Origin: Cristatella mucedo
Taxonomy: Eukaryota; Bryozoa; Phylactolaemata; Cristatellidae
DNA length: 64,000 nucleotides
Direction of reading: 5' to 3'
NCBI GenBank assembly: GCA_009760855.2
Contig: WPIO01000002.1
Location: forward strand, 7,560,001-7,624,000
The position numbers were made by a program, and so were the translations under genes. This document shows positions 45,839-57,745 of the stretch, one piece after another. Numbering within the stretch: the stretch's first letter is position 1; each line of letters starts with the position of its first letter. Under the pieces are notes generated by a model. The model ran no database searches. It saw nothing but the letters and a program-made list of their open reading frames with translations, and was not told the origin of the DNA.

Positions 45839-47500
45839 TGCTTGTCTTGATACTGAATTTGATACTGCTCCTGTAGATATTCAGTTGATATTGATATTCA
45901 CTCAGTTGCCTTGAATTTGATTCTGCCTGTTCAGTTGGCGAGCAGTCGTCGATACATTCCCTACTCGTATCCAAGTTTAGCCGTAGCCCACCCATGAACT
46001 TCATTGTATCCTTATAGTGTAAGTAATGCATTGTTGGCACCCAAAATAACCTAAATCTTTGTCTGGACACTTCACTGAGGTCAAAGAGGAAGCATATCAA
46101 CTGTTAAAGTTTGCCCTGTAGTAGGCAAGTATGTTACTATAAGTGAAGCTGGACAAAGACTGCAGGCGTAGAACCGATAAAGCATGCAACAAAGGAGTTG
46201 GTTCGACTCGACGGACATCCAACCCTGTTGTGTTTTCTTTTAATTAATGAAAGTCAGCTGGGTGCAGCTGCTTGGCCATGATTACTAATCCTGAGTAAAA
46301 TACCGGGTGTCGTCTCTCTGTGTGCTAATGACCGGTGGGGTTAGTCATCATGGATTCCAAGAAGCGGTGGGCGTTTTGGTCGGAGCTGGAGTTGGCTGGC
46401 CACAGCCACTGCCTGGAGGGGGCCGGGGCTGTAGACAAGAAAAAACACGATTACATATGGCCACAGTGGTAGCATGCACGATTGTGGCACATGTGCGCAT
46501 ATAATGACAATGTACATTAACAAAGCATGTGGTGCATACAGTTAAGAGGGAATGTCAAGAAAATACTTATAAATATTTCCGATAATCGAATATTAGTTTA
46601 GGGTACCTTTCGACAGACAAATTTGTTAGAAATGGGATCGGAAGTCGTGACGACGTAAAAGAAAAAATTATTATGCAAGCCACGTCTAACCCGTATGTAA
46701 ACGAGAAGCAACATATCTGCTAATAACAAATTTACCGATCACTGCATCATATGCGACTTGAATACCAACTTGTCGAACCTTGATAGATGGAGGTACATGC
46801 GTGAAGCTTGTTGAGGTGCATTATCGTGACTTATACAGCTTCATTTCCAGTGTAGGTTTGTACCTCATAAAATCCACAACTCGGCCAATACTTGGCATAT
46901 TGGAATGAAATTTGAAATGTGGGTTCCGCTCTGCTTGTTTACACGATTCTAGAAAAATGACCGATATTGGTAGGATACGTTTTGCTGTATACGTCATCAA
47001 ACGGCCTGCAGCTTTGTTTTCCGTAACCATGGACAAGTATAGCAAAATTTATCCAACGGAAATCAGACCTTTTTCTAGAAAAATGTAAAACAAGCAGAGT
47101 TGAACTCGCATTTCAAATTTCACAAAATTCCAGCTACTGTGCATGCACCTTTCGCGTGTGAAAAGGAATACAATAAGGCACGGGCCATCACTGAATACTA
47201 CCGTTAATCCTCCAGTAATCGGCAGGATGATGCTTTAATTCTCAGGTTAGAGTAGACATGTTTTGAGTGTACCCAGAAATTTGATGCCATTGCACACGTT
47301 TATTCCCATGCCAGGGACTGCAGAAACTTGGCATGGGTTTTAATAGTGGCCCGGGCCTTAACTGTCCATCTCATGAGGGCGTTCGCATTGGCGTGAAATT
47401 AATTGAAATCGGTACATTCAGATTGAAGTATACTGTAATGTACAATCGAAATTGGTAGCGTTTCGCCACCAATTTCTTGTGGATTTGTTGTGGTTTGTAG
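45839..47500. other. Intergenic stretch
   Basis: No supportable exon. Holds a decayed LINE-A 3' trace at about 46040-46100 (AATAACCTAAATCTTTGTCT) and a foldback repeat at 46901-47132. Confidence 0.4.
46901..47132. mobile_element. Foldback (long inverted repeat) element
   Basis: Arms 46901-46991 and 47037-47132 are imperfect reverse complements (for example GAAATTTGAAATGTGGGTTC against GAAATTTGAAATGCGAGTTC, and CTCTGCTTGTTTACA against CTCTGCTTGTTTTACA) with about 45 bp between. No terminal duplication or ORF seen. Confidence 0.65.
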
Positions 47501-47676
47501 CAATCCGTCGAACCCGTTATACTGTTCTACCCTGGCTATGCCTCGGTGCTTGGGCAAACCAGTCACGGCCTCTTGAGCTTTTCCGAGCCGCCTTGGCCGA
47601 GTCCAGTGGAAGAATACTGGACCTGCACTGGATTGCATCGCAAGTGGTTCGCAAAGCCTTCGCAGCTACCATGAAA
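47501..47676 (+). other. Possible orphan coding exon
   Basis: A pyrimidine/GT-rich acceptor (GGTTTGTAG) and a donor (ATGAAA/GTGAGA) bracket an open frame containing LELFRAALAESSGRILDLHW and IASQVVRKAFAATMK, helix-like and of protein-like composition. A second plus frame (VILFYPGYASVLGQTSHG) and a minus frame are also open, so coding status is doubtful. No family or partner exon is recognised. Confidence 0.18.
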
Positions 47677-48649
47677 GTGAGACCCTTTTTAGCCTATGGA
47701 TAGAGTGGGATGTACACTTATTCTGCCATTCAACTTGGTCGGCAATCAGTACATTCAAAACATTCTTATAGCTCCCTGCCTCGTCTAACAAAATGCTTAG
47801 TTAAAATATTACCTCTGCAACAGCAGGGAAAATATTTGAACATGTCTGGCGAGGGAGGCTCGAATAATTCTGCGGCAGCAGCTTACGTGAGAGTGCAACT
47901 CTCGTTCAGCTCTCGCCGGTTTTTTCAAAAGAAGTAGTGGTCAAGTACAGCGACTCAAATCAGCACATATTGCTAGATTCAGCCACCAGACCCTTGATTT
48001 ACCCATCATAAATAAGCCATTAAGCAAGTCTAGCTCCCCGGCTCCTTAAATTACATTAAATTAAATTACGTTAAATGGAAAACTTACACACATTCCTTGG
48101 CCATTCAAGCATTCGCTGCGATCACGGGTTTTGCTGGTATCTTTCGCTTTTATCTTTGTGAGCCGTGCAATGCGACGCTGATAACCAGCCATTGCAAACC
48201 ATAAATTCCTCAGCTTAGCTGTGAATAATACGTTAGTGCACGCAGAATGATACCGGCCTGACCAGACTCGAGATTTCATTGACTGATCTGGATGGAGCCC
48301 TTTGATTTTGCCGGCTCATAGCTCAAGAGGTATTTTTTTACACGAGTTGTCGCTGGCTGCACTCAAAATACGATGGACACGACTATGATCGTCTATGGAT
48401 CGACTCGCGGATTTATATAGGCTCAATTTTTTAAGCTTGCTAACAACACGGTGGACATGTAACCGCAGAACTCTTTCCAAATGTATATTGCGATGGCAAC
48501 TAGCCCACTGTCTCAATCGTACTACCACAGATCTACCCTACATCGCGATTAGACAGGCAAATGCATGCTATCTTCTCGAGGCAAGCGAATGTGGTGTATT
48601 CCCTTTATACAATTCAATATGGAAATCTGGAGCCATCGCGATTCTGGTT

Positions 48650-48760
48650 TACACAAAGTCACAAAGACTTCGTGGGCATTACGCATGAGAGTTGTGTATA
48701 GTGCACTCGCTGCCTAAGCGGCTTTCGGTACGAACAGACTTCATTTCATGCAGCAAAGGT
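48650..48760 (-). mobile_element. LINE-C 3' UTR fragment
   Basis: CACAAAGACTTCGTGGGCAT, TAGTGCACTCGCTGCCTAAG and CGGCTTTCGGTACGAAC match the other LINE-C copies. Confidence 0.65.
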
Positions 48761-48844
48761 GGTGGATGATGAAGCCAGGGGTACTCCAAGGTAAAGCATT
48801 TCATTTGCTTCTAGAACCATTGAGCATGGCCCTAAAATACCGTG

Positions 48845-49000
48845 ATGGCACACCAGGTAAGGCGGTTGCTTTCACAACCTTGGTACCGAGGTCGTAGGTT
48901 CGATTCCTGCGGCGGGCGATTCTTTATCGCCACTGCAAGCGGTGGTGATAGCCGTAAAGGCTCTACTGTCGCTATGCAAAAAGAGGCTGTTTAATCAGCT
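48845..49000 (+). repeat. SINE-B, near complete
   Basis: A box region GGCACACCAGGTAAGGCG, B box GTCGTAGGTTCGATTCCTGC, body GCAAGCGGTGGTGATAGCCG, tail GAGGCTGTTTAATCAGCTAG. Confidence 0.88.
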
Positions 49001-49203
49001 AGGATTTAATAATAGTACAACCGTGAGAACAATGGCCCCTCGCATGGTGTGACCATGCTAGGCGACCTTGCACTGAGGAGCTACTATATTGTGGCCTTGC
49101 ACTGAGGCACTGCCGCCTTGTGCTGAGAATCAATCGAGCGATGAGATGCCTTATCCAAGTGGCAAGTGTGACGGCAGGCTGGTTCAGCTTGGGGCGATTC
49201 GAC

Positions 49204-49300
49204 CGATGCTGACCCTGAGAGTGATGCTGACCCTGAGAATGATGCTGACCTTGAGAATGGTACTGACTCTGAGAAGTGCCGATCCTGAGAGTGGTGCTGC
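49204..49300. repeat. 18-bp minisatellite
   Basis: About five diverged units of GATGCTGACCCTGAGAGT. The unit is in frame, so translations show hexapeptide repeats on both strands; no other coding evidence. Confidence 0.85.
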
Positions 49301-49792
49301 TTTTGGCCAAATCCTATTGACCAGCGCGAGCCTGTCGCCGAAGGATGCTCTGGCTCCTGGTGTGCCAGTAAGTATTAGAGCCTGGACACGCACTTGGATT
49401 GATGGCGAGCAGCAGCAGTCACCAACAAAACGATGTCACCAACAGCAGGTGGGGATGCCGCTAACGATTATAGCCGAATCTGTAGGGCAGCTCGATACAG
49501 GTGGATTGGACTGCACTGACATATTTGTAATTTATGTACTTGTATAAGATTCTTGAAAATCTAGCTTTATTGCCTGAGCAACTTGTGTGTCAGTGTGTTC
49601 GGGCTTTGATGTGTATCACGCTGTTGGCGCTTTGTGAAATAGATTTTTTCTTTCTTTATGTGTTGTATGTGATGTTGCTTATGTTTTAGTTGCGAAAGTA
49701 TAGGGCCTACTCTGCCGAAGAAGGTTCACGAGGTAAAATGAAGTTTATGAGCGGATGGCTTATTCGCTGCATTTATATTTAGAGGCCGATGA

Positions 49793-49972
49793 GCAATTGC
49801 AGCTATCGCCGGCTTACAGCGGCAGTAAGGGATAGTCTGCTGCAGGACTCGAACCCATGATCCGGGTCGTTAAGTGCAAGCAGTTTACTCCTGGGCTAAG
49901 GCTCCAACGGGGCGATAGCAGATAAGGCTCTTCCGCCGCTAGATAAATGAGGCTGTTTGATCAGCTAACCTT
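49793..49972. repeat. Two SINE-B pieces in opposite orientation
   Basis: 49793-49905 is a minus-strand head (B box complement GACTCGAACCCATGATCCG). 49928-49972 is a plus-strand tail (CTCTTCCGCCGCTAGATAAA, GTTTGATCAGCTAACC). Confidence 0.65.
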
Positions 49973-50909
49973 TTTAATACATTAGGGCAGACTCAAAGAT
50001 GCAAGCTTAGTGTTTCTAAGTTTTTGTCTCGTACTGGTTCAAAAGAGCAGCTTTTGGTTGCACAATCCTCTTTTTTTTAATTCTTGTTTCTGTTAGAGTG
50101 CGGGGAATGATACCACTCCCGCTTGGTGTGCAGCATTATACGAGCCAGGCCAGCGCGTCAAAGTTTGAGGCAGCAGTGTGATGTTCATTGGCTGATGAGC
50201 CCATGTCATCTATTGGCCAAATGAGGCACATGAAGATACCCGATAAGCAGCCTTCTAAGAGCCTGGGTTCTCAAGTTTCTGCTACGAGCCAGAGACTTAT
50301 CGTAGCAGTAGCTCTAGTGGCCCACGATTGCTTTGCATAATGAGTAGTGTGCATAATAATCTTTCGCGTTCTTCCACTTATTGCTCGTTCACCGATGGCG
50401 CTAGGTTTTTCTTTCGGTCCTTAACGTAGTTCCAGCAGTCGAAGGGCCGAGTCTTTGCTTGACCGAAATCCAGCCATTTTCTTGCGTTACTCTCGCGTTT
50501 TTTCCGCATGCGTGATATTAATTCTTGCCTCGGCCAGGCAGCCTACTTAGCTTGTTTTTAGCTAACCTCTACAGACATCAACAGGCACGGCCTCATTACC
50601 AGGCGCACGAAACCGTATCGATACCGAGCTGAATAAACCTATTCCTAAACGCTGGGTTGGGTTCAATGCGGTCATTGGCGCACATACCCGAGGATCAAGA
50701 GGGTGGAGCAGCCCGCGAGTGAGGACGTTGACTGCTCCCAGATCACCGTATCCTAGTTTGTCTAAATCAGTTCCAGACATTGACACTTCAGCATTTATCG
50801 TGCTCCCAGTTGATAGATGAACAAACAGTCATCGTGGCCGCCCAAAAGTTATCGTAATTTACCTAAAGGGAGCAATTGCTACAACTCTTGGACATGACAC
50901 TGCATAGTG

Positions 50910-51068
50910 CCATGATAGCACAGGAGGTAAGGTGCCGGCTCTTCACGACCGAGGTCATGGGCTTGAATCCTGCAGTTGGAGATCCTTTATTTCCAAATGT
51001 AAGTGGTGATGATAGCCATTAAGGCTCTTCTATCGCTGTAGAAATTAGGCTGTTAAATCAACTAATAT
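50910..51068 (+). repeat. SINE-B, near complete
   Basis: GATAGCACAGGAGGTAAGG, CTCTTCACGACCGAGGTCAT, B box GGGCTTGAATCCTGC, body GTGGTGATGATAGCCATTAA, tail GGCTGTTAAATCAACTAA. Confidence 0.88.
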
Positions 51069-51569
51069 TTATTTATTTGTAGTTCGCACTCTGCATCGGT
51101 GGCGAACTTACTGTTGTCCATTGCCATAGGAACAGGCTGGCTGATCTCATCCCTCGGTAGTCCAAGTTAGACTTACTGAAGCGCACCGGATATTCAAGAT
51201 GGCATGCAGCGAGTTGCCAATTCTTCATCAATATTGACAAGAAATGGACAATCTCAAAAATAAAGGATTTTTCTGGTTCTTACCGCTTCGCTTGACTACA
51301 CTTGAACCCTTTGAACAGGACGATAGTTTCAGATCCTCAATCGCTGTTGGTGCTACAAGCAGGCTGCAATCCGCACAGATATACAAAACCCTGATATTTA
51401 TGGTACCAATTATCGTCTATAAACACCGGCGTCTGCTAAAAAAATCATGCCATATTTATAGTAATGTGGATATATGGTAGAAGCTGTGTTACCTGTAGTC
51501 GCTTAAAAAGTACTTGGCCCTGTTATGGAAAGGCGATGGCCGGCATAACCCTCGTCCTGCTTTAAATAA

Positions 51570-51635
51570 AGGAACTAATAATAATAATAATAATAATACA
51601 ACCACCACCACCCTCATCATCATCGTCGTCATCAT
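51570..51635. repeat. (AAT)n plus (ACC)/(ATC) simple repeat
   Basis: AATAAT triplets followed by ACCACC and ATCATC/GTC triplets. Probably the eroded tail of a LINE-A, though no hairpin remains. Confidence 0.7.
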
Positions 51636-52539
51636 ATGTTAAGTCTATTGCATAGTACCCAAGATAACCAAGTTATATTCCTGCACTAATAAAATCAGCT
51701 GCTGGAGTAGTAATAAGCAAGATTTAATGACAAACAGGTCTACTGCCAGAGGTATAAGACGGATTATAGACTAGGTGAAAAGAAGGAGTTCCGGGAGACA
51801 GAAGCCTGGCGTAGTTTATATACTTTAAGGGCCTTTCAAATTATCAATACCCATTTACATCTGAACTTTGATTTCTAGCAACTGGGCTACCACTTGTTCA
51901 AATTTCATAGATTAAAGAGGCAAACTGGAAACAGCACAAAAGTTACTTAGGTTCTCAAGACCTAGAGTCAGCCTTTTAATGAATAGCCTGAATACGTATG
52001 TTTTGCAGAAGAAACGTCATTGGTAACCAGAACATATTAAAATGATTGTTCTTGGTGGGTAGCAACCGGTCTATACACCTCATATTAATGGAGAACTGTC
52101 GGAACAGGGACGAGAGGGACTGGTGATCTTCTAGCCCGCAAGACAAGTTATGTGATTGATTAACCTAGATTTATTCGCTTAATGAAATATTACAGTATTT
52201 ATTAAAGCCGACAGAGAAGAGATAAACTAAAGACGTCACTAGACTGCAGCCGAAAAGTGCAGGATATTTTCATGACACGATTGTCTTAGCCGCTTGGCCG
52301 ATACGATCAGTCAAGGCTGTTTCAGCACTTGAAAGCCAGGTACTCAATCTGTGACATGTGTACAATCCATTTTTTCCTAAATCTGATCGCGAAAGCGGCA
52401 CCTCATAATGTTTTGAGGAGTTGCATGTGCTTCTTTGCTGCAGCCAAACCACAATGATTTCCACAGCACTGCTTTCTACCACGAGTTAAATGTTAGAGTA
52501 TATCTCTCTCTTCTTCTAGTTCAGTTTATCACGAACCCC

Positions 52540-52862
52540 CACCCACACAAGATGGCTTTACTGCGCCCATCTAGACTTATAGACTGTGGAGCTCGCTCCC
52601 ACAATTCTTACGCAGCGAAAACTACTCTCCTGCTGCCGACTATGGCACATCCTTTTCAGCGGTCCTGAGCTGCTACTTCCATGCTACTCACTATCTCAAC
52701 TGCTCTCCTGACTCTGCTATGCTTCCCACTTTCTCTTTGTTACGTGAGATGAAGTATGTTGGCTACTGAATGCGTACTGAAAGCCGCTTAGGCTGTGAGT
52801 GCGCTATTCAAAACTTTCCAGCGCAACACCCATATAGTCTTTGTGGAGATACATTACGTAGA
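52540..52862 (+). mobile_element. LINE-C 3' end
   Basis: Plus-strand frame LWSSLPQFLR-like (GTGGAGCTCGCTCCCACAAT) then CCGACTATGGCACATCCTTT, CTGACTCTGCTATGCTTCCC and tail GGAGATACATTACGTAGACG. Many stops. Confidence 0.75.
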
Positions 52863-53528
52863 CGAAACTGCTGCTAGTAGCGTACATTCATTATCAAAGT
52901 TATATCCTTTTTCGTGTAAGTACAATGCATAGGGCTCTTAGCTTAGTAGTTGGGAACAACTTGCACTCTAGCTTAGCATTCTCACAGGCTACGGTCACTT
53001 TAGTCAGTAGTTGGCACAGAGAGACCTAGAAGCTGCTTGATAAGGTTTCGTGGGATTATGATTAAATGTAGGATTCTAAACGAAACTGCTCTCTTACCTT
53101 TTGGGCGCGATACCATCTGTCATAAAAGAAAAAACCTAATGAATTTCTTAGAATCTATGAATAAACGAGCTCTTGGAACTTCAGCAATAAAACGGGAGTA
53201 CAACAATTAATCTATGTGACTACATACAATTTAAGCAGGGTTGCCATTAGTAGATGTATATTATTTGAATTATCAGTATTATTTATTCGGTTTCGCACAC
53301 CCCGTCATTTCCTATTGACCAAATACATCCCTGCATGAAAATAAAGCGATTCTCTTGATTTAATTTCCCAACAGCTGCTGCTAAACTCTTCAACCATCTC
53401 ACTCTTGATTATCCGATATTTTCAACCTGCGACTGAAATCGGTTTTTTTTGAGCTGCATTTAAATTGGCAGCAGTTGTTCTACCCATTTTAAAAAGGCTC
53501 GTCTGGGTGCTGAGGTGCTGATTGTCCG

Positions 53529-53672
53529 TGCTGGTTTGGCCCACTGGCTAAGGTTTTCGCCCCGGGGACCGAGGTCTGGCCGAGGTCGAGGGCTCGAGCC
53601 CCGTGGCATATGTGAAGCGACTGAATAGAGATTAAGTTATCTTGGAGCGCTATACAAATGAATTATAAAAAT
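53529..53672 (+). repeat. SINE-A, near complete
   Basis: A box GCTGGTTTGGCCCACTGGC, B box GAGGGCTCGAGCCCCGTGGC, GAAGCGACTGAATAGAGATT, tail GGAGCGCTATACAAATGAAT. Confidence 0.9.
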
Positions 53673-53964
53673 GAGGCCGTCGCGCAGTGTAATCAGTGCT
53701 GCGATTGGAAAGGTTCTTGAAAAAAATCTTTAAGTAAATAGCTTCTTACTTGCAAAGGTGAGCGACTCTTTAACAAAGCCCCTTCGGCTGTTTGATAGGG
53801 TACTCCAAAAAATAGTAAAACAAATATTTGTTGTATATCGCTCTATCTGCGACAGCTAAATCTATTTCTGGAAGTTTCAATTTAGCGCCAAGGAAGCAAG
53901 ACCGCTGATTAGTGGTAACCAGTACCCTTTCGGCACACATAAGCAGATTAAAGCAACAAAATAG

Positions 53965-54270
53965 GCTGATTCAGTTGCCTCATTTATATAGTGGCAGAAG
54001 AACCATAGCGGCAATAACTCCCGCTTGCTAGGAGAAATGCATTATTGCCTCAGTGGCAACTCGAACGGACACAGTAAGTGCTGTGAGGAGCTCTGGGTGG
54101 ATTTCCCCTGGGTCTTAGCCAAGGATCAAGGATCGCTCGCACTTCACGATCCTGGGGTCGAGGGTTCGAGTCATGCATTGGGCGATCTTTTACTGCCACC
54201 TGCACGCAGTGGTGATAGTCGTACAGTCACTTCTGCCTCTAGGTAAACGAGGCTGTTGAATAGGCTAGCA
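53965..54270. repeat. SINE-B pair, opposite orientation
   Basis: 53965-54070 is a minus-strand piece (TTGCCTCATTTATATAGTGG; CAGTGGCAACTCGAACGGAC). 54105-54270 is a plus-strand copy (B box GTCGAGGGTTCGAGTCATG, GCAGTGGTGATAGTCG, GAGGCTGTTGAATAGGCTAG). Confidence 0.75.
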
Positions 54271-54339
54271 TTTTTTCAGCATCCTTTTAAATTCGTCACG
54301 TCGCCGCAGGCCATTTTGGCATCTTGCAAGAGCGTCAAC

Positions 54340-54500
54340 GCTACCTGCCCGGGATCTTGGCCAAGAAGTTGGGCTCTCGCGAATCGCACCCCAGGTCGTC
54401 GGTTCGAGTCCTGCCACGGAAAATTCACTCCCCAGTGCAAGCGACAGCGATAGTCGGTTCAATTCATCTGTCCGCGAGGTACTTAAATCACCTAGCTTTT
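54340..54500 (+). repeat. SINE-B, diverged
   Basis: TCTTGGCCAAGAAGTTGGGC, B box GTCGTCGGTTCGAGTCCTGC, body CAGTGCAAGCGACAGCGATA, tail AAATCACCTAGC. Confidence 0.65.
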
Positions 54501-54549
54501 ATTTTACTGCGTTCACGCTCAGAATGACAGTGTTTAGCCGGAAAGAGCC

Positions 54550-57130
54550 TCCTTACTTTTGCATCAACGCCAGTTTTGATACCGTGAATCATTGTATCAC
54601 ATCGCGATCAAGCCTTCAGCATCCTCTATTGGTTCCTTCAACACAGAGTTGGAAAAAATGCATTCTTGAAACGCATTATGACGTGAAGAAATGCTATTTC
54701 ATTGCTGTTTCGAACCTCACCGAAACGCGATGGTTGTCATTGTCATTGTCATTGGATGTAACGAGTTGCCAACAAGGAGAGTGCTTCCAACAATCACCAT
54801 ACTCCCTCGCCCTACATTCAGCACACAAGGCCGGCGCGAAGCATGAGCAAAAATGTCGCATGCTGACGCACAGTTCACGCTAAGGCAACTGGCCTGTCGA
54901 CGTTGTAGCTTGAATACCAGGGTCATTGTTGAATGCAGCAGAAAATTCTTGGTGCAAATTATTTTTTTTGCCACGAGCCTCTGCCAACACGACTTGATTG
55001 GATTATTGGGCTTAGCACTCGTTGTCATCCAAACGCTAGATGGCACGTTATGACGACCTTACCGGCTGCCTCCAGGAAATCACTGCATACTAAAGGGTTA
55101 CTGCAGCGCTAGAAAGAACGATTTATGTCCAGTTGAAATCGGGAGTTGAACCTTTGACCTGTTGAACCACAGACAATGAGCATGCTCGTCGTCGGCCGGC
55201 ACCCGACAAAATAGCCCCGAAAAAATAGCCTGCACACAAAACAGCCCAAGACAAAGAACCCCGACCAATTAAAATATTTCATATTAAAATATTCTTAAAT
55301 CATTGATATTTTTATTAGCTTATAAATCTAACATATTCTATTATAATAGCGACAATCAAGTTTAAAAAACCTGTTATTGAAAATGTTATAAAGTTAAAAC
55401 GTATTGAGATATTTTTTATTGCAAAAATCCAAATAATTCAAGAATAATTTACTAATAATTTTTTCTTATTTACTTTTTCCGTTCGCCTCCATATTCTTTA
55501 AATCCTTCCTATCCATATGGATCAGTCAATATAGAAAACCTAGAATCCCACAAAGGAAAAGATTTGTTATTAAACAAAGGGTAAACCGTAAACCCTAAAT
55601 CCTAAACTCTAAACCCTATTTTTGTATTTTAGGTCTTCGTTAGTACGTTTTTGACTCAAAATTATCAGCTCTGCCGGGGCTATTTTGTCTTGGGCTGTTT
55701 TGGTCTGCAGGCTATTTTGTCGGGGCTATTTTTCGGATTACCTCGTCGGCCAACGGTCTTCCGGTAAGTCTATAAAGTACGGGCATCTCTAGAATCTAAA
55801 GAATCTATTCAAGGTCCACTTCTTTTAGCAATGTATACTCATCCACTTATTCAATCGCTAAGCACAATCTAGGCTTTATTTCCGTAAAGATACCACACAG
55901 CTGTACCTATGCTTCGATTCCTCCTTGCCTTCCAGTACCGCCAAAGTTTCACAACCTTTGCAGCTTGAATTGCCAACGACACTCACTCGTGGTTGGCACT
56001 AAATTGCAAAACTTGCATCCTAAAATTTACGTGAGGTTTAGCCCGCCTAGACTTACGAAATGGCATTTTAAGGTCTCCCTGCCGATGAAACTTTGAGAAA
56101 AAGTCATATAGCCATGCCTATAAACAACTTGAAATTATTTGGAGACTGCGTCCTGCCTTCCAACACGCCAGACTCTCGCCTCACTTCTTGCATCTAATTA
56201 TTTTCTATGGCTGAAAAGAATCTATTATTGCTGGCACTGGTATGGCAGCCAACGTTCTCACATTAAATGACGATAAAAACAACTTACTATTTATGGACAA
56301 ACCTTTTTATGCTATTTGGAAATTGTGAAACCTATCACGCAAAATGGGTTGGCCAGCCTCGTTTAGCATCTGCATGGAATCTTGTTGTCGTATTCCCAAA
56401 GGAACTGTTACTAGACGACCAAAAAGATCCACGCTCAAGTCTTCCTAACTTCAGAAAAGCAACGACATTGTAGCACTGCAAAATTACCGGCCTGCTTAGG
56501 CAAGGATACCGCAACCAAGCTGGTACGTGCATTCCTGACATTCTTTTCGTGACTTACATTACTCACTACTAATCGGCGGTCTTCAGCCGGTCTTTCCTTT
56601 GGAATAAGACATATGTAGTTTGCGATAAAACTTAATGCTAGGCTCATATAAGTAACATTGCAATAGATGCATTAAATCAATTCTCACTAACCTGCAATGT
56701 CTCCTCATCAAGCAACGCATCGACTTAAGGCAGTGTCTGGGACTTTTAGGTCCCTTTTTTATTCGCTTGCTCCCGCCTACCTATCGTAAATAGTTGCTTC
56801 TCAAGCATTGCATCGTAGCACCCACTCTTTTGACTAAAGTCCCAATCTCAAATCGTATAGATAACACAAAGCCTTCATACGATCCCAAAGCCTCGAAATC
56901 ACTACCGACTGACATCTCGACATCCTCTGACTTAAAAAAATGTGAAACAAGCTAAAAACCTACCCATTCTTAATGCATTTTTATATCTCTGCGATTTGTT
57001 CTTAGTGTGCTTAATAGTTTTAACATTACGTATGTTATCACTGACCAATTGTCGTGCTTTCTTTCCAGTATTTTTAAAGTGCTTAGAAAGTGACATCGTT
57101 CTCTTTTTGTGCCATGAAAAAGAAATCTCA
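54550..57130 (+). mobile_element. Scattered remnants of an old LINE-A
   Basis: 54560-54620 encodes INASFDTVNHCI, the RT motif SAAFDTVDH. After about 1.1 kb of other DNA, 55760-57130 continues in element order with decayed frames (LGPLLLAMY-like, LNDDKNNLLFMDKPF, 3' UTR TAAAGTGCTTAGAAAGTGAC). Whether it is one element or two is uncertain. Confidence 0.5.
55198..55743. mobile_element. MITE-like element with inverted termini and AT-rich core
   Basis: About 65 bp at each end are imperfect inverted repeats built on GACAAAATAGCCCCGA, AAATAGCCTGCA and AAACAGCCCAAGACAAA. The roughly 400 bp core is about 80% AT with no ORF and contains degenerate TTTAGGG telomere-like repeats. CGTCGGCC directly repeats at 55190-55197 and 55744-55751 as a candidate 8-bp target duplication. 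Confidence 0.7.
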
Positions 57131-57594
57131 GTTATTATTATTGCTAGCTCACCCAAGAATGACATCGTGGGAGTCCCGCACTTGACGAAATTCAGTACAT
57201 CCCGTCTTTCCAATAATATGCACAGTGTCTTGATAGAGATCAAGCTCTTATAAGAAGTTATAAAAGAGTTTTATTATCATAAATTCATCCATTTCGACCT
57301 AAAAGAACTCGCATAGAACTCATCTCTGCACGCTGTCTCGGAGCGCTTCCTATGGTAAGGTTGTGAAGCAGATTCATGATATCTTGTGGTTTCCTCGAGA
57401 TTCCTTGCTGGATCCATTGTAGTTCTCCTGAAACGCAGCCCTTCAGAATGTGTGCAGCTAGTTTATTTCCGTAATAGGAGACCACTGCTGTTGTCCCGCT
57501 CAATCGGCTGCCGGTTGAGCTCAGAAGCTAAGCCGTCCCCCTGTATAGCTGCAGCACTCCACACGTCGCCCGGATAAGCAGCCTGATACAATCG

Positions 57595-57745
57595 GCTACG
57601 GTCGGCTGGTGGAATGGTTCATGAAATGCGTGTAAGGTTCGAATCCAGCGGCGTGCGATCTTTTCTTGCTGCCGCAAGCGGTGGTGGTAGCCTTAAGGCT
57701 TTTCTGCCGCTATACAAAAGGATGCTGTTAAATCAGCTAGTAAAG
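57595..57745 (+). repeat. SINE-B copy
   Basis: B box GTAAGGTTCGAATCCAGCGG, body CCGCAAGCGGTGGTGGTAGC, TTTTCTGCCGCTATACAAAA, tail GATGCTGTTAAATCAGCTAG. Confidence 0.85.

Noticed and set aside
50562-50786. Minus-strand frame LDKLGYGDLGAVNVLTRGLL.. as an exon
   Set aside because: Reads like protein but has no recognisable family or consistent splice sites, and the other strand also has short open frames.
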